Below are positions 1 through 9,780 of a stretch of 28,089 nt of DNA, in pieces (position 1 is the first letter of the stretch; the number at the start of each line of letters is the position of its first letter). The stretch comes from Rhodocyclaceae bacterium UBA2346. Its GTDB lineage: Bacteria > Pseudomonadota > Gammaproteobacteria > Burkholderiales > Rhodocyclaceae. The stretch covers positions 1 through 28,089 of the forward strand of contig DDUE01000075.1 in the NCBI GenBank assembly GCA_002344625.1, read 5' to 3'. The notes beneath the pieces are model-generated. The model had not been told where the DNA came from. It saw only the letters and a program-made list of their open reading frames with translations, and searched no databases. The translations under genes and the position numbers were made by a program.

Positions 1-1626
1 TATCTGCGCCGCTACTGGCAATACGAAGTGGACGTGCGCGCCGGCATCGCCGGCCGTCTCGCGAATGCGGCGGCGTCGCTGGCCAGCCTGCCGGCCGAAG
101 GCATCGTGGCCGCGTTGGCGCGCCTGTTTCCGCCGGTGGCGGCCGCGATCGACTGGCAGAAGATCGCCTGCGCGCTTGCCGCCCGCAGTCCGGTCAGCAT
201 CATCACCGGGGGGCCTGGCACCGGCAAGACGACCACGGTGCTGCGGCTGCTGGCCTTGCTGCAGGCGCTGGCACTGCAAGGCGCGCCGGGGCGGGCGCTG
301 CGCATTCGCCTGACGGCGCCGACCGGCAAGGCGGCGGCCCGGCTGGCCGAGTCGATCATCGGCGCGATCGCGCGCCTGCCGCTCGAGGGCCTGGCGCAGG
401 CCGACGCAGTGCGGGTGGCGATTCCCGATACCGTCACCACGCTCCATCGCCTGCTCGGCAGCAGCCCGGACTCGCGCCGCTTTCGCCACCATGCCGGCAA
501 CCGGCTCGCGCTCGACGTGCTGGTCATCGACGAGGCGTCGATGGTCGACCTCGAACTGATGGCCGCGGTGCTCGCCGCGCTGCCGCCGTCGGCCCGGCTG
601 GTGATGCTGGGCGACAAGGACCAGTTGGCCTCGGTCGAGGCCGGGGCGGTGCTGGGCGTGCTGTGCGGGCGTGCCGCCGCCGGCCACTACACGCCCGAAA
701 CCCGGGATTGGCTGAAGACCGTGACCGGCGAGGTGCTCGCGCCGGATCTGGTAGACCCTGCCGGCGGCGTGCTCGACCAGTCGATCGCAATGCTGCGCCA
801 CAGTCATCGCTTCGGGGCCGGCAGCGGCATCGGGCAACTCGCGGCGGCGGTGAACGATGGCGACCCTGCGGCGGTGGCCGCGGTGTGGCGGGCGGGGCAT
901 CGCGATCTGGCCATGCTTGGCTCGGAGGCCGGTGCGGATGCGTTCGCCGCGCTGGTGGTCGATGGGCATGGTGCGGAATCCGGGGCGGCGCGGCCGCACG
1001 GCTATCGCCACTATCTCGCCACGCTGCGTGCGCGGATGCCGGCACCGGATGCCGCGCCCGGCGTATACGATGCCTGGGCGCGCGCGGTGCTCGAGGCGCA
1101 CGGTGCGTTCCAGGTCCTGTGTGCGCTGCGCCGCGGCGCATGGGGCGTGGACGGACTGAATCGACGCATCGCCGGCCTGCTGTGCGACTTCGGCCTGATC
1201 CCGGCGAGCGAGGGCTGGTACCTCGGGCGGCCGGTGCTGGTTACGCGCAACGACTATGCGCTGGGCTTGATGAACGGTGACATCGGAATCACGCTGTCGT
1301 ACCCCGGCGCGGCGGGAGGAGGGCTGCGGGTGGCCTTCCCGGGCGGCGACGGCGCGCAGGGCATCAAGTGGGTGCTGCCGAGCCGCCTGCAGGCGGTCGA
1401 GACGGTGTTCGCGCTCACGGTGCACAAGTCGCAGGGCTCGGAATTCGCCCATACCGCGCTGGTGTTGCCCGAGACCCTCAATCCGGTCCTGACCCGCGAA
1501 CTGCTGTATACCGGCATCACCCGCGCGCGGACCTTCCTCACCCTGGTCAATCCCGGTGGTGAGCGCCTCGTTGCCGCAGCGGTCCGGCGCAAGGTGTTGC
1601 GCGCGAGCGGCCTGTCGCAAGCCTGA
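1..1626 (+). CDS. recD: RecD, exodeoxyribonuclease V alpha subunit (5' end outside window)
   Basis: The reading frame is open from base 1 (YLRRYWQYE...), so the gene starts upstream and only the last 541 codons are here. RecD is the 5'-3' helicase subunit of the RecBCD double-strand-break repair and recombination complex. The helicase core is visible: Walker A GGPGTGKT at bases 208-231, Walker B-type VIDEAS near 523-540, the late superfamily-1 motif VHKSQGSEF near 1420-1446, and YTGITRAR near 1507-1530, close to the C-terminus as in RecD. Those C-terminal motifs distinguish it from a generic AAA protein. The gene ends 42 bp before a convergent permease gene. recB and recC are not in the window but would be expected just upstream. 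A RecD2-type helicase is less likely because of the YLRRYWQYE N-terminal context. Confidence 0.93.
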   Translation, partial: YLRRYWQYEVDVRAGIAGRLANAAASLASLPAEGIVAALARLFPPVAAAIDWQKIACALAARSPVSIITGGPGTGKTTTVLRLLALLQALALQGAPGRALRIRLTAPTGKAAARLAESIIGAIARLPLEGLAQADAVRVAIPDTVTTLHRLLGSSPDSRRFRHHAGNRLALDVLVIDEASMVDLELMAAVLAALPPSARLVMLGDKDQLASVEAGAVLGVLCGRAAAGHYTPETRDWLKTVTGEVLAPDLVDPAGGVLDQSIAMLRHSHRFGAGSGIGQLAAAVNDGDPAAVAAVWRAGHRDLAMLGSEAGADAFAALVVDGHGAESGAARPHGYRHYLATLRARMPAPDAAPGVYDAWARAVLEAHGAFQVLCALRRGAWGVDGLNRRIAGLLCDFGLIPASEGWYLGRPVLVTRNDYALGLMNGDIGITLSYPGAAGGGLRVAFPGGDGAQGIKWVLPSRLQAVETVFALTVHKSQGSEFAHTALVLPETLNPVLTRELLYTGITRARTFLTLVNPGGERLVAAAVRRKVLRASGLSQA

Positions 1627-1668
1627 AGAGAACGGCATCATCGGGTGGGCGCCGCCGGTGCGCCAGGC

Positions 1669-2538
1669 TCAACGCCGGGTGCGCTCGGCCCTCAGGCTGA
1701 GCAGGATGCCCGCCAGGATCAATCCCGCCCCCGCGAACAACGGCCATTCGAGCCGTTCTCCGTAGAGCGCGAGGCCCAGCAAGGCCACCAGCGGCAATCG
1801 CAAGAAATCCATGGGCACGACCACGGTGGCGTCGGCCAGCGCCAGTGCGCGGGTCATGCAATAGTGCGCCGTGAGGCCGGTGAGCCCGACCGCGGCGAGG
1901 TGGGGCCAGAGCGCCGCCGCCGGGGTGGTCCAGTCGATTGCGGCCGGGATCAGACCCAGCGGCAACTGCAGCAGCGTCATGTAAAACAGGATCGTCATCG
2001 GACTGTCGCGCGCGGCGAGCTTCTTGGTCAGCGTATGCGCGACGCCGTAGGCCATCGCGCCGGCGAGAACCGCCAGCGCGGCAGGATGGACGAGCGCGAG
2101 CCCGGGCCGCAGGATCACCACCACGCCGAGGAGGCCGAGCGCGATCGTGGCCGCGCGCGAACGGGTGAGCCGTTCCCCGAGCACCGCGGTTGCGCACAGC
2201 GCGGTCCAGACCGGGACGGTGAACTCGATCGCGAACACTTCGGCCAGCGGAATGAATGCGATACCGTAGAACCAGCCGTACTGACCGCCGAAATGGGCCA
2301 GATTGCGCCAGGCATGCCAGCCGAATTGCGGCGTCGAGAACAGCGCCGGATTTTTCCACTGGATCAGCAGGCTGATCACGACGAGGCCGATCAGGCTGCG
2401 GAACAACAGGATCTGGAACGTGCTCAGCTCGGCCGAGAGTTCCCGCGCCGCGACCGCCATCGCCGTGAATGACAGCAGCGCCCCCGTCATCCACAGCGCG
2501 GCGCGGGTGACGGGGTGGGGCGCGGGTGCTGCACTCAC
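1669..2538 (-). CDS. EamA/DMT-superfamily permease
   Basis: A 289-residue protein made of about ten hydrophobic helices, the length and pattern of drug/metabolite transporters with two EamA repeats. Recognisable stretches are LLFRSLIGLVVISLLI (helix 2), FGGQYGWFYGIAFIPLAEV (end of repeat 1) and TAHYCMTRALALADATVVVPMDFLRLP (repeat 2). Such inner-membrane carriers export or import small metabolites; the substrate cannot be read from sequence. I chose the GTG start at 2538, whose GTGA overlaps the stop of the upstream reductase (translational coupling) and keeps the first helix whole. The ATG at 2490 would cut into that helix. The protein is co-transcribed with the SDR gene and converges on recD. 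Confidence 0.85.
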   Translation of the reverse strand: MSAAPAPHPVTRAALWMTGALLSFTAMAVAARELSAELSTFQILLFRSLIGLVVISLLIQWKNPALFSTPQFGWHAWRNLAHFGGQYGWFYGIAFIPLAEVFAIEFTVPVWTALCATAVLGERLTRSRAATIALGLLGVVVILRPGLALVHPAALAVLAGAMAYGVAHTLTKKLAARDSPMTILFYMTLLQLPLGLIPAAIDWTTPAAALWPHLAAVGLTGLTAHYCMTRALALADATVVVPMDFLRLPLVALLGLALYGERLEWPLFAGAGLILAGILLSLRAERTRR

Positions 2539-3272
2539 TGCGGCAGGTCGCGCAGGTCTGCGGTCGGCGCCGAGCCGAAGGCGTCGTCCAGCATGAAGCG
2601 CACCAGGCGTTCGGCCGTCGGGCCCGGCTGGGCCAGGCCGCCGCTTCTCTGCATGGCCTCGAATTTGTCGCGCAGCGGAAACTGTTCGAGTGAACTTGCG
2701 CGGATGTCGGCTTGCATCGCGGTGTCGATCACGCCGGGGGCGACGCTGCAGATGCGCAGGCCCGGTGTCGCGTCGAGGCTGACCGCGCGGGCATGGTGAT
2801 CGAGCGCGGCCTTGCCCGCGCAATACACGCTCCAGCCCGGATACGGGCTGCGTGCCGCGCCGCTGGAAACATGCAGAATGCGCCGGTCGGCGACGCCCGT
2901 GCTGGCGTCGGCGAAGGCGCCCGCCAGCATCAGCGCGGCGGTGACGTTGAGATTGACGGCATCGGCGATACGTCGTGGGTTCTGCATCTCGAGCCGGCCC
3001 ACCGGCTGGAGCATGCCGGCGTTGTTGATCAGCAGCGCCCGCTCGCAGTCGCGCAGGAAGGCGGGCAGCACTCCGCCGTCGAGCCAGTGCGCGATTCGCT
3101 CGGGCTGGGTGAGGTCGAGCGCCACTTCCTGGACGAGATCCGGGAAGCGTGCGGCCAGATCCGGGCTGGGCGAGCGGGCGATCGCCAGCAGCGGAATGCC
3201 GCGCAGCAGCAACTGGTTTGCGATGGCGGCGCCGAGGCCGCGCGAGTGTCCGGTGACGATTGCCTTGATCAT
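2535..3272 (-). CDS. SDR-family short-chain dehydrogenase/reductase
   Basis: A 245-residue classical short-chain dehydrogenase. The N-terminal Rossmann motif is TGHSRGLG (TGxxxGxG, residues 7-14), followed by the NNAG motif and the catalytic pair YCAGK (YxxxK) after the SSGAA serine strand. SDRs of this size use NAD(P)H to reduce small carbonyl substrates. The overall look is closest to the sepiapterin-reductase/benzil-reductase-like group, but the substrate is unknown. The start ATG at 3272 is chosen because GGAG lies 6 nt upstream and MIKAIVTG begins exactly at the first beta strand; the frame stays open further upstream without family resemblance. Its stop overlaps the start of the DMT permease, so the two are probably one unit. 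It diverges from surE across about 300 bp. Confidence 0.88.
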   Translation of the reverse strand: MIKAIVTGHSRGLGAAIANQLLLRGIPLLAIARSPSPDLAARFPDLVQEVALDLTQPERIAHWLDGGVLPAFLRDCERALLINNAGMLQPVGRLEMQNPRRIADAVNLNVTAALMLAGAFADASTGVADRRILHVSSGAARSPYPGWSVYCAGKAALDHHARAVSLDATPGLRICSVAPGVIDTAMQADIRASSLEQFPLRDKFEAMQRSGGLAQPGPTAERLVRFMLDDAFGSAPTADLRDLPQ

Positions 3273-3569
3273 GGGGCGCTCCGTTGCGGAAGACGTGGGT
3301 GCCAGAGTGCGGAAATCGCGCACGCGCGTCAATCGATCCGTGCGAACCTCGTCCGTGATGCGCGTCGCATCGCGGCGGTGGAGCATCCCGATCGGGTTCC
3401 ACGGGGACGAAACCGGCGGGATCGTACGCGAGCCGATTCGGTCGGGACGCCCAGGGTCGCGTCAGCGACAGGCGAAAATCCCGGGTGCTTCGGTGTGATA
3501 AGATTTGCGCTGTTTTTTCGCGCTAACTTCGCGGCCCCGATGTGCGCCGCGCGCTCCAACGGATTGTTC

Positions 3570-4313
3570 ATGCGAATTCTGCTCAGTAATGACGATGGCT
3601 ATTTTGCGCCGGGAATCGCCGCGCTCGCTCAGGCCCTCGAGGGCCTCGCCGAAATCATGGTGGTTGCCCCCGAGCGCGATCGCAGCGGCGCGAGCAATTC
3701 GCTGACGCTCGATCGTCCGCTGTCGCTGCGCCGCGCAACCAATGGTTTTTATTTCGTCAATGGCACACCGACCGATTGTGTGCACCTGGCCGTGACCGGC
3801 ATGCTCGAACATCTGCCCGACATGGTCGTGTCGGGTGTGAATCATGGCGCCAACATGGGCGATGACACGATTTATTCGGGCACGGTCGCCGCGGCGACCG
3901 AAGGTTATCTGCTGGGTGTGCCGTCGCTGGCGGTGTCGCTGGTGAGCAAGTCGTCGATCGATTTCGAGGCGGCTGCGCGGGTGGCGCGCGATCTGGTCCT
4001 GCGTTTCCAGCAAGCGCCGTTCCGCCAGCCGGTCCTGTTGAACGTGAACGTGCCCGAAGGGCGATACGGTGATCTGAGGGGGGTGAGGGTCACCCGCCTG
4101 GGCAAGCGCCACAAGGCCGAGCCGGTGGTGCGCGACACCACGCCGCGTGGCGACGAGGTGTTCTGGGTCGGGTCGGCGGGCAAGGCGGCCGATGCGGGCG
4201 AGGGCACCGATTTCCATGCGGTCGCGAATGGCTTCGTTTCGGTCACGCCCCTGCAGATCGACCTGACGCACAACGGACTCATTCCGGGCGTGACGGACTG
4301 GCTCGGTAGCTGA
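3570..4313 (+). CDS. surE: 5'/3'-nucleotidase SurE
   Basis: A 247-residue metal-dependent survival protein that dephosphorylates nucleoside 5'- and 3'-monophosphates and short polyphosphate in the cytoplasm. The metal-site residues of the family are present: SNDDG at residues 6-10 (Asp8, Asp9), Ser39 in ERDRSGASN, and Asn91/Asn95 in [22 protein letters not shown] follows as expected. The start at [10 protein letters not shown] is the family start. An in-frame ATG 30 nt upstream would add [10 protein letters not shown], which is not typical. The ribosome-binding site is weak. The 297-bp region to the divergent SDR gene has a TGTGATAAG stretch at 3494-3502 that could be an extended -10 element, but no good -35. 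It is the first gene of the surE-pcm-nlpD-rpoS cluster, one base from pcm. Confidence 0.97.
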   Translation: MRILLSNDDGYFAPGIAALAQALEGLAEIMVVAPERDRSGASNSLTLDRPLSLRRATNGFYFVNGTPTDCVHLAVTGMLEHLPDMVVSGVNHGANMGDDTIYSGTVAAATEGYLLGVPSLAVSLVSKSSIDFEAAARVARDLVLRFQQAPFRQPVLLNVNVPEGRYGDLRGVRVTRLGKRHKAEPVVRDTTPRGDEVFWVGSAGKAADAGEGTDFHAVANGFVSVTPLQIDLTHNGLIPGVTDWLGS

Positions 4314-4314
4314 C

Positions 4315-4968
4315 ATGCGGCAGGTTGATATCGGCGTGTCGACGAACCGTGGCGGCCTTGCGCGCATGGTCGACCGCCTGCGCGCCCAGGGTATCCGCGA
4401 CGAAAAAGTGCTCGATGCGATGGGCCGGGTGCCGCGCGAGCGCTTCGTCGACGAAGGGCTGGGCTACAGCGCGTTCGACGATACGCCGCTGCCCATCGGC
4501 TACCAGCAGACCATCTCGCAACCCTTCGTGGTAGCGCGCATGCTCGAAATCCTGCGTGCGGGACGCGAACTGGGGAAGACTCTCGAGGTCGGAGCAGGAT
4601 GCGGCTATCAGGCCGCGGTGCTGGCTCAGCTTGCGACCGAGGTCTATGCGGTGGAGCGGATTCGCCCGCTGCTCGAAAAGGCCAAGGAAAATCTCAGACC
4701 CTTGCGTTTGCCGAACCTGCGCCTGAAACACGCCGACGGTATGCTCGGCCTGGCCGAAGTGGCGCCGTTCGATACGATCATCGTTGCCGCGGCCGCGCGC
4801 GAGGTGCCGGCGGAACTCAAGCAGCAACTGGCATCGGGTGGCCGGCTGCTGCTGCCGGTCGGTGTCGCGGAGCAGCGGCTGGTGCTGATCGAACGCAACG
4901 GGAATTTGTTCAAGGAAAGCGGGTACGAAGGTGTGCGCTTCGTGCCCTTGCTCGGTGGAGTGGAATGA
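4315..4968 (+). CDS. pcm: Protein-L-isoaspartate O-methyltransferase
   Basis: A 217-residue AdoMet-dependent methyltransferase that methylates L-isoaspartyl residues in age-damaged proteins and so starts their repair. Family landmarks are VPRERFVDE (residues 39-47), PLPIGYQQTISQP (residues 58-70, the PCMT signature region) and AdoMet motif I LEVGAGCGYQ (90-99), with FVPLLGG near the C-terminus. The start codon lies one base after the surE stop. The stop overlaps the nlpD start (ATGA), so translation of the three genes is likely coupled. Length is normal for bacterial Pcm. Confidence 0.96.
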   Translation: MRQVDIGVSTNRGGLARMVDRLRAQGIRDEKVLDAMGRVPRERFVDEGLGYSAFDDTPLPIGYQQTISQPFVVARMLEILRAGRELGKTLEVGAGCGYQAAVLAQLATEVYAVERIRPLLEKAKENLRPLRLPNLRLKHADGMLGLAEVAPFDTIIVAAAAREVPAELKQQLASGGRLLLPVGVAEQRLVLIERNGNLFKESGYEGVRFVPLLGGVE

Positions 4969-5852
4969 AGACGCAGAATGGATGGCCCGCCGTCGGGCGG
5001 GTAGTGGGCATGTCGTTGCTGGTTGCATTGATCGCGGGCTGCGCGTCCAAGCCGCCGGTACCGGTCAGGCATGGAACGGTTCCTCCGGAGCAGGCCGGGA
5101 CGGCGCAGGCGGTGCAGCCGGCGGGACAGGGGCGCGAGCACGTGGTGCAGCCCGGCGATACCTTGTTGGGCATCGGGCGGACCTATGGCCAGAGCGTGAA
5201 CGATCTGGTGGCCTGGAACAATCTCGCCAACCCCAATCAGATCGTGCCGGGCCAGCGGATCAGGTTGCAGGCGCCCGGTATGGGCGCGGGCGAACCGGTG
5301 GCGGTCGCCAAGCCGATCGACGTCGTGCCGGTGGCGCCGATCGGCACGCCCTCCGCCGTTGCAACACCGCTCAAGCAGGAACCCAAGGGTGGCAAGCAGG
5401 CCTACAACGACCAGGCCTGGGCCGCGATCCAGCCGGGCGCCGGCATGGCGCCGCTCGCACCGGCCGTGCCCGATGCCGCAGCAAAGGATTCGAACTGGTT
5501 GTGGCCGGCCTCGGGCACGATCCTGGCCGGCTTCAACGAGTCGAGCAACAAGGGCATCGACATCGCCGGCAGCCCGGGTGACCCGGTGCTGGCGTCGGCC
5601 GCGGGCAAGGTGGTGTACTCGGGCAGCGGCTTGCGCGGATATGGGAAACTCGTCATCATCAAGCACGACGAAAACTACCTGACGGCATATGCGCACAATC
5701 GCGAACTGCTGGTCAAGGAGGGTGACGATGTGAGCCGGGGCCAGAAGATCGCGGAGCTGGGCAGTACCGATGCCGACCGGCCAAAGCTGCATTTCGAGAT
5801 CCGCAAACAGGGCCGGCCGGTTGACCCGATGACGTATCTGCCGCCGCGTTGA
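4965..5852 (+). CDS. nlpD: NlpD, LysM/LytM-domain lipoprotein, amidase activator
   Basis: A 295-residue outer-membrane lipoprotein. The signal peptide ends in a lipobox LIAGC with the acylated Cys at residue 26. A LysM peptidoglycan-binding domain (about 59-102: HVVQPGDTLLGIGRTYG...) is followed by a Pro/Ala-rich linker and a C-terminal LytM/M23 domain (about 190-292: NKGIDIAG, GYGKLVIIKHDENYLTAYAHN, KLHFEIR). As in E. coli NlpD, the LytM site is degenerate: the first zinc ligand His is Asn (NKGID) and the first His of HxH is Lys (KLH). It should therefore activate an amidase such as AmiC during cell separation rather than cut peptidoglycan itself. The ATG start overlaps the pcm stop. In E. 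coli the major rpoS promoter lies inside nlpD; no clear match was identified here. Confidence 0.96.
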   Translation: MKTQNGWPAVGRVVGMSLLVALIAGCASKPPVPVRHGTVPPEQAGTAQAVQPAGQGREHVVQPGDTLLGIGRTYGQSVNDLVAWNNLANPNQIVPGQRIRLQAPGMGAGEPVAVAKPIDVVPVAPIGTPSAVATPLKQEPKGGKQAYNDQAWAAIQPGAGMAPLAPAVPDAAAKDSNWLWPASGTILAGFNESSNKGIDIAGSPGDPVLASAAGKVVYSGSGLRGYGKLVIIKHDENYLTAYAHNRELLVKEGDDVSRGQKIAELGSTDADRPKLHFEIRKQGRPVDPMTYLPPR

Positions 5853-5864
5853 TGGAGCGTACCT

Positions 5865-6800
5865 ATGTTTGATCCGGGTAGTCATGATGATCTGGAAAGC
5901 CGTGATCCCGATCTTCCGCCCGAGGTCGAACTACTCGTAGGGACGCCGCCGCCGCCCTACGAAAGCGAGTTCCTGAACGATGTCACCCAGATTTATCTCA
6001 ACGAGATAGGTGCCAACCCGTTGCTCACCGCCGACGAAGAGGTCAAGTTGGCGCGGCGGGTGCGGGCGGGGGATTTCGAGGCGCGCCAGCTCATGATCGA
6101 GCGCAACCTGCGCCTGGTCGTGAATATCGCCAAGCACTACCTGAACCGCGGCATTCCGCTGCTGGACCTGGTCGAGGAGGGCAATCTCGGCCTGATCCAT
6201 GCGCTCGAGAAGTTCGACCCGGAGCGCGGGTTCCGCTTCTCGACCTATGCCACATGGTGGATTCGCCAGAACATCGAGCGGTCGATCATGAATCATTCGC
6301 GTACGATCCGCCTGCCGGTGCATGTGGTGAAGGAACTCAACCAGGTGCTCCGGACCCGGCGGGCGCTCGAGGCCAGCGGGAATGGAGAGTTCTCACTCGA
6401 TGCGATCGCCGACCGGGTCGGCAAGTCGGTCGACGAAGTCCGTGCCTTGCTCGCGCTCGGCGAGCACACCGCGTCGCTCGACGCACCGCTGGACATCGAT
6501 CCGTCGCTGTCGATCGGCGAGTCGCTGGCGGACGAGCATGTCTGCTCGCCCGATGCGCATATCCAGGACGTCGAGGTCGAGACCTTGGTGCGCGAGTGGA
6601 TCAACAAGCTGAACGAAAAGCAGCGCGTGGTGATTCGCCACCGTTATGGGATCGACGAGTGCGAGCTGATGACGCTCGAGGAGCTCGCCGAAAAGCTCGG
6701 GCTCACGCGCGAACGGGTCCGCCAGATCCAGCTCGAGGCGTTGGGGCTGCTGCGCCGCGCGATCCGGCGCAAGGGTATTTCGCGAGACGTCCTGCTCTGA
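5865..6800 (+). CDS. rpoS: RNA polymerase sigma factor RpoS (sigma-38)
   Basis: A 311-residue sigma-70-family factor that directs general stress and stationary-phase transcription. Region 1.2/2 is intact: [11 protein letters not shown] (40-50), [16 protein letters not shown] (81-96), [35 protein letters not shown] split over 101-135 (core binding and -10 recognition), and the C-terminal region 4 helix-turn-helix [19 protein letters not shown]. The acidic, short N-terminus without a full region 1.1, together with the position right after nlpD, separates it from RpoD and RpoH. GGAG lies 9 nt before the ATG. Only 12 bp separate it from nlpD. It ends 8 bp before the convergent mltB gene. Confidence 0.97.
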   Translation: MFDPGSHDDLESRDPDLPPEVELLVGTPPPPYESEFLNDVTQIYLNEIGANPLLTADEEVKLARRVRAGDFEARQLMIERNLRLVVNIAKHYLNRGIPLLDLVEEGNLGLIHALEKFDPERGFRFSTYATWWIRQNIERSIMNHSRTIRLPVHVVKELNQVLRTRRALEASGNGEFSLDAIADRVGKSVDEVRALLALGEHTASLDAPLDIDPSLSIGESLADEHVCSPDAHIQDVEVETLVREWINKLNEKQRVVIRHRYGIDECELMTLEELAEKLGLTRERVRQIQLEALGLLRRAIRRKGISRDVLL

Positions 6801-6808
6801 GGCCCCGC

Positions 6809-7822
6809 TCAGCGTCCGGCGGTCGGGGCGCCATAGCCACCGCGCAAGGCCTGTGCGAGCTGATACACCGACATCGCGTAGAAGCTGCTGCGGTTGTAGC
6901 GGGTGATCGCGTAGAAGTTCTGATAGCCCAGCCAGTATTCGGTGCGCTCGCCCGGTGTCACCAGGTCGACCAGGGTCGCCTTGCCGGTGTGCAGATCGCC
7001 CCCCAACGGAATCATGCCCAGGTTTCTCACGCTGTCGGCGTCGAGGGTCGGGTAGATCCCGGCCGCGATCAGGCCGGCCGAATCGATGCCATCGGGCAGA
7101 TGTATCCGCACCGCGACCGGATCGCCCGCCGCCCAGCCATGGGCGGCGAGGTAGTTGGCGACGCTGCCGATGGCATCGATCGGGTCGCTGTCGAAATCGA
7201 TCCTGCCATTGCCGTCGAAATCCACCGCGTAGTTCCGGATGCTGCTCGGCAGAAACTGGGGGTAGCCCAGTGCGCCGGCGAAGGAGCCGGAGTATTCGAA
7301 CGGGTCGCGGTTTTGTTCGCGCGCCAGCAGGAACAGGTTTTCGAGTTCTTTGCGGAAGAGCTCGGCCCGCGGTGGATAGTCGAACGCGAGCGTCGCGAGC
7401 GCCGATACCGTTTCGAAGTTGCCGGTATAGCTGCCGTAGTGGGTCTCCACGCCGATGATCGCCACGATGATCTCGGGCGGAACGCCGAAGCGGGCACTCG
7501 CGGCCTCGAGGGTCGCGTGATGTTCGCGCCAGAAGCGCAGACCGCCGTCGATGCGGCGATCATCCAGAAAACGGGCCTGGTAGCGTTTCCACGAGCGGGC
7601 GCCGGTGCTCTTGGGGGGGGTGATCAGGCGAATCACCTCCGGCTCGTGGCGCGCCCGTTTGAGCGCGTCGAGCAGGACCTCACGTTCGAAGCCGTGGTTC
7701 TCGGTCATTTCGCGTACGAAGCCGAGCGCGCCTTCGTCGGATTCGAAAGCGGCGTTCGCGTCGGTGCCGGTGTGGCCGGCAAGCGCGATCAGGAGCAGGG
7801 TGGGCAGTGCGGAACGTTTCAT
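6809..7822 (-). CDS. mltB: Membrane-bound lytic murein transglycosylase B-like
   Basis: A 337-residue exported lytic transglycosylase (GH103) that cleaves the MurNAc-GlcNAc bond of peptidoglycan with 1,6-anhydro product formation. There is an N-terminal signal sequence (about 1-24, ending ANA). It has no lipobox Cys, so it looks soluble or periplasmic rather than a lipoprotein. The family motif is IIGVETHYGSYTG with catalytic Glu126, followed by GALGYPQFLPSS and a Ca-binding EF-hand-like loop DFDGNGRIDFDSD. The ATG at 7822 overlaps the TGA of the upstream transglutaminase gene (ATGA), so it is the last gene of a four-gene coupled unit. It converges with rpoS with 8 bp between stops. Confidence 0.93.
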   Translation of the reverse strand: MKRSALPTLLLIALAGHTGTDANAAFESDEGALGFVREMTENHGFEREVLLDALKRARHEPEVIRLITPPKSTGARSWKRYQARFLDDRRIDGGLRFWREHHATLEAASARFGVPPEIIVAIIGVETHYGSYTGNFETVSALATLAFDYPPRAELFRKELENLFLLAREQNRDPFEYSGSFAGALGYPQFLPSSIRNYAVDFDGNGRIDFDSDPIDAIGSVANYLAAHGWAAGDPVAVRIHLPDGIDSAGLIAAGIYPTLDADSVRNLGMIPLGGDLHTGKATLVDLVTPGERTEYWLGYQNFYAITRYNRSSFYAMSVYQLAQALRGGYGAPTAGR

Positions 7823-9780
7823 TTCAAATCCAGCCGTTTGATTTCTTGCAGAAGCTTGCGCGCGAGTTGTACGTGTTTCGGATTGGGCGGACCGTAGCGC
7901 AGGTTTGCATAGACGCCCGTGATGTGCCGAATGCGGCTCGCGTGTCGCGGCAGCGCCTGGGTCAGGCGTTGTGCATAGTCTAGCGGACCCTCCCAGGGGT
8001 GTCGCGGCAAAGCGTGCCGGGCGAGCTTGGCGCAGAACACCGCCCAGGCACGATCGAGTGGATCGGCGCTGCGTTCCTTCAGCATCGCCCAGCCGAAAAG
8101 ACCCAGCAGCAGGATGGTGATCGCGCCGCCAAGCAGTGCGCCCAAAGTACGCCAGTCGGGCTGTTCGAAACCGAAGCGTTCCATGAGACGCCGCTGGCGC
8201 TCCGGGTTGTAGCCGAGTACCCATTCGTTCCAGGCGTTGGACAAGGCCTCCCACTGGTGGCGCATGTCGCGCAGCCATTCCAGGGCCGGCCACATCATCA
8301 GGGGGCGAAACGCGTCGTCGGGCAGCGCCGCGGCGAGGCCTCCGTCGATGCGGGTCGGGTTTGCCGCGGCGGTCGGGTCGATGCGGATCCAGCCGCGGCC
8401 CTCGTGCCAGACTTCGGCCCAGGCATGCGCGTCCGACTGGCGCACCACCATCACCCCGTCGACCGGATTCACCTCGCCGCCCTGGTAGCCGGTGACGACC
8501 CGTGCCGGCACGCCCGCGGCACGCATCATGACCACGAATGCCGAGGCGAAGTGTTCGCAGAAGCCGCGCCGGGTTTCGAAAAGAAATTCGTCGACCGAAT
8601 GACGCCCCAGCAGTGGCGGCCTGAGCGTGTAGATGAAGCTGCCGCCGCGAAAATGGTCCAGGACACGCGCGACTTTCGATTCAGGGTCGGGGGCGGTGCG
8701 CGTGAGCTCATCCACCAGTTCGGATGTGCGCGGATTGAATCCGGCGGGCAACTGCAGATTCATCCGCAGCAGCCCGGCAGGTTCGACCGGTCCCAACGGC
8801 GTTTCGGGGTAGGCGCGCAGGGCCAGCCGGCGCCGTTCGCGCACGGGCGTCGTTGCCAGCAACTGGAAGTCGTTGGCGTAGCGTGCGTGCTCGACCCCGG
8901 CCGCAGTGACGTCGAGGGCGAGCAGCCAGGGGCGGTTGTGCGGCTCCAGCGTCAGCACATAGTCGAAGGCCGGCCCGGTCGTGACGTAGCGCGGCGCCGC
9001 TGCGCTTCCCGCCGCGACTGCGCGCCAGCTTCGACCGTCGAATTGGCTGAGAACCGGGCCACGCCAGTAACGCATTCGCGCGGGCGGTGGCGGGCCAGCG
9101 AACGCGGCACGCAAGGCGATCGCGGACGATTCGCTGAGATCGCTGATGGAACCCGGCTCCATGGTGCCCGACAGGCCGCTCGTCGCCCTGAAGGCGTCGT
9201 TCGGCAGGCCCCAGAGCGGACCCTCGATGCGTGGGAATGCGATGAACAGCACGATCAGGAAGGGTAGGGCCTGCACCAGCAATAGACCGCCGGTTCGCAA
9301 TTGCTGACCCGCATTGGCCCTGACATCCTGCAAGCTCAGCAGCGTGACGGTCGCGATGAGGCTGCCGGTCAGCGCCAGCCCTGCCACCGGCAAGGTCTGG
9401 TCGTTCAGAAACAAGGCCAGTTGCAGAAAGAAGCTCAGGAGTACCGCAGCACGGATGTCGCGGTCGGCGTTCAGCTCGAATTGCTTCAGGCAGAGCAGGA
9501 CGGCAAGCAGGGCGACGCCCGGGTCCTTGCCGAAGAACTGTCCGAAATGGAGCTTTACCGCGATCCCGGCGGAGATCGCGAGCAGCAGAATCACGAGCCG
9601 CCGGGCGCGTTTCAAGGGACCGGCATGGAGTTCGTAAGCCTGCCAGCACAGCAGCAGGGCACAAAAAAGCGTGAGCCACATGGGCTGCGCCATCGCGTGC
9701 GGCGCGAGGGTCAGGGTGACGGTCGCGAACAACCATACCCGCGCCGGAATGCGCAAGCGACCGATCTCAGCCGGGCGCAT
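7819..9780 (-). CDS. TgpA-like membrane transglutaminase (DUF3488/DUF4129 type)
   Basis: A 653-residue inner-membrane protein. An N-terminal block of six to seven helices (about 14-185) is followed by a periplasmic region with a transglutaminase-like fold. Cys408 in RRGFCEHFASAFVVMMRAAG, His452 in SDAHAWAEVW and Asp469 in RIDPT form the Cys-His-Asp triad. A further helix (about 547-567) and a short C-terminal cytoplasmic domain complete the TgpA architecture; P. aeruginosa TgpA is the known example and is reported essential there. Substrate is not established. The start ATG at 9780 overlaps the last 14 bp of the DUF58 gene. The frame is open further upstream but there reads through the DUF58 gene. 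Confidence 0.92.
   Translation of the reverse strand: MRPAEIGRLRIPARVWLFATVTLTLAPHAMAQPMWLTLFCALLLCWQAYELHAGPLKRARRLVILLLAISAGIAVKLHFGQFFGKDPGVALLAVLLCLKQFELNADRDIRAAVLLSFFLQLALFLNDQTLPVAGLALTGSLIATVTLLSLQDVRANAGQQLRTGGLLLVQALPFLIVLFIAFPRIEGPLWGLPNDAFRATSGLSGTMEPGSISDLSESSAIALRAAFAGPPPPARMRYWRGPVLSQFDGRSWRAVAAGSAAAPRYVTTGPAFDYVLTLEPHNRPWLLALDVTAAGVEHARYANDFQLLATTPVRERRRLALRAYPETPLGPVEPAGLLRMNLQLPAGFNPRTSELVDELTRTAPDPESKVARVLDHFRGGSFIYTLRPPLLGRHSVDEFLFETRRGFCEHFASAFVVMMRAAGVPARVVTGYQGGEVNPVDGVMVVRQSDAHAWAEVWHEGRGWIRIDPTAAANPTRIDGGLAAALPDDAFRPLMMWPALEWLRDMRHQWEALSNAWNEWVLGYNPERQRRLMERFGFEQPDWRTLGALLGGAITILLLGLFGWAMLKERSADPLDRAWAVFCAKLARHALPRHPWEGPLDYAQRLTQALPRHASRIRHITGVYANLRYGPPNPKHVQLARKLLQEIKRLDLK

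Noticed and set aside
1645..2472. Plus-strand open frame of 275 codons with many Gln/Arg/Glu/His residues
   Set aside because: Antisense to a clear EamA permease; composition is typical of GC-rich shadow frames.
5931..6323. Minus-strand open frames inside rpoS and the long plus-strand frame 6254-7897
   Set aside because: rpoS and mltB account for the coding signal; the alternatives show only low-complexity Arg/Gly-rich shadow sequence.
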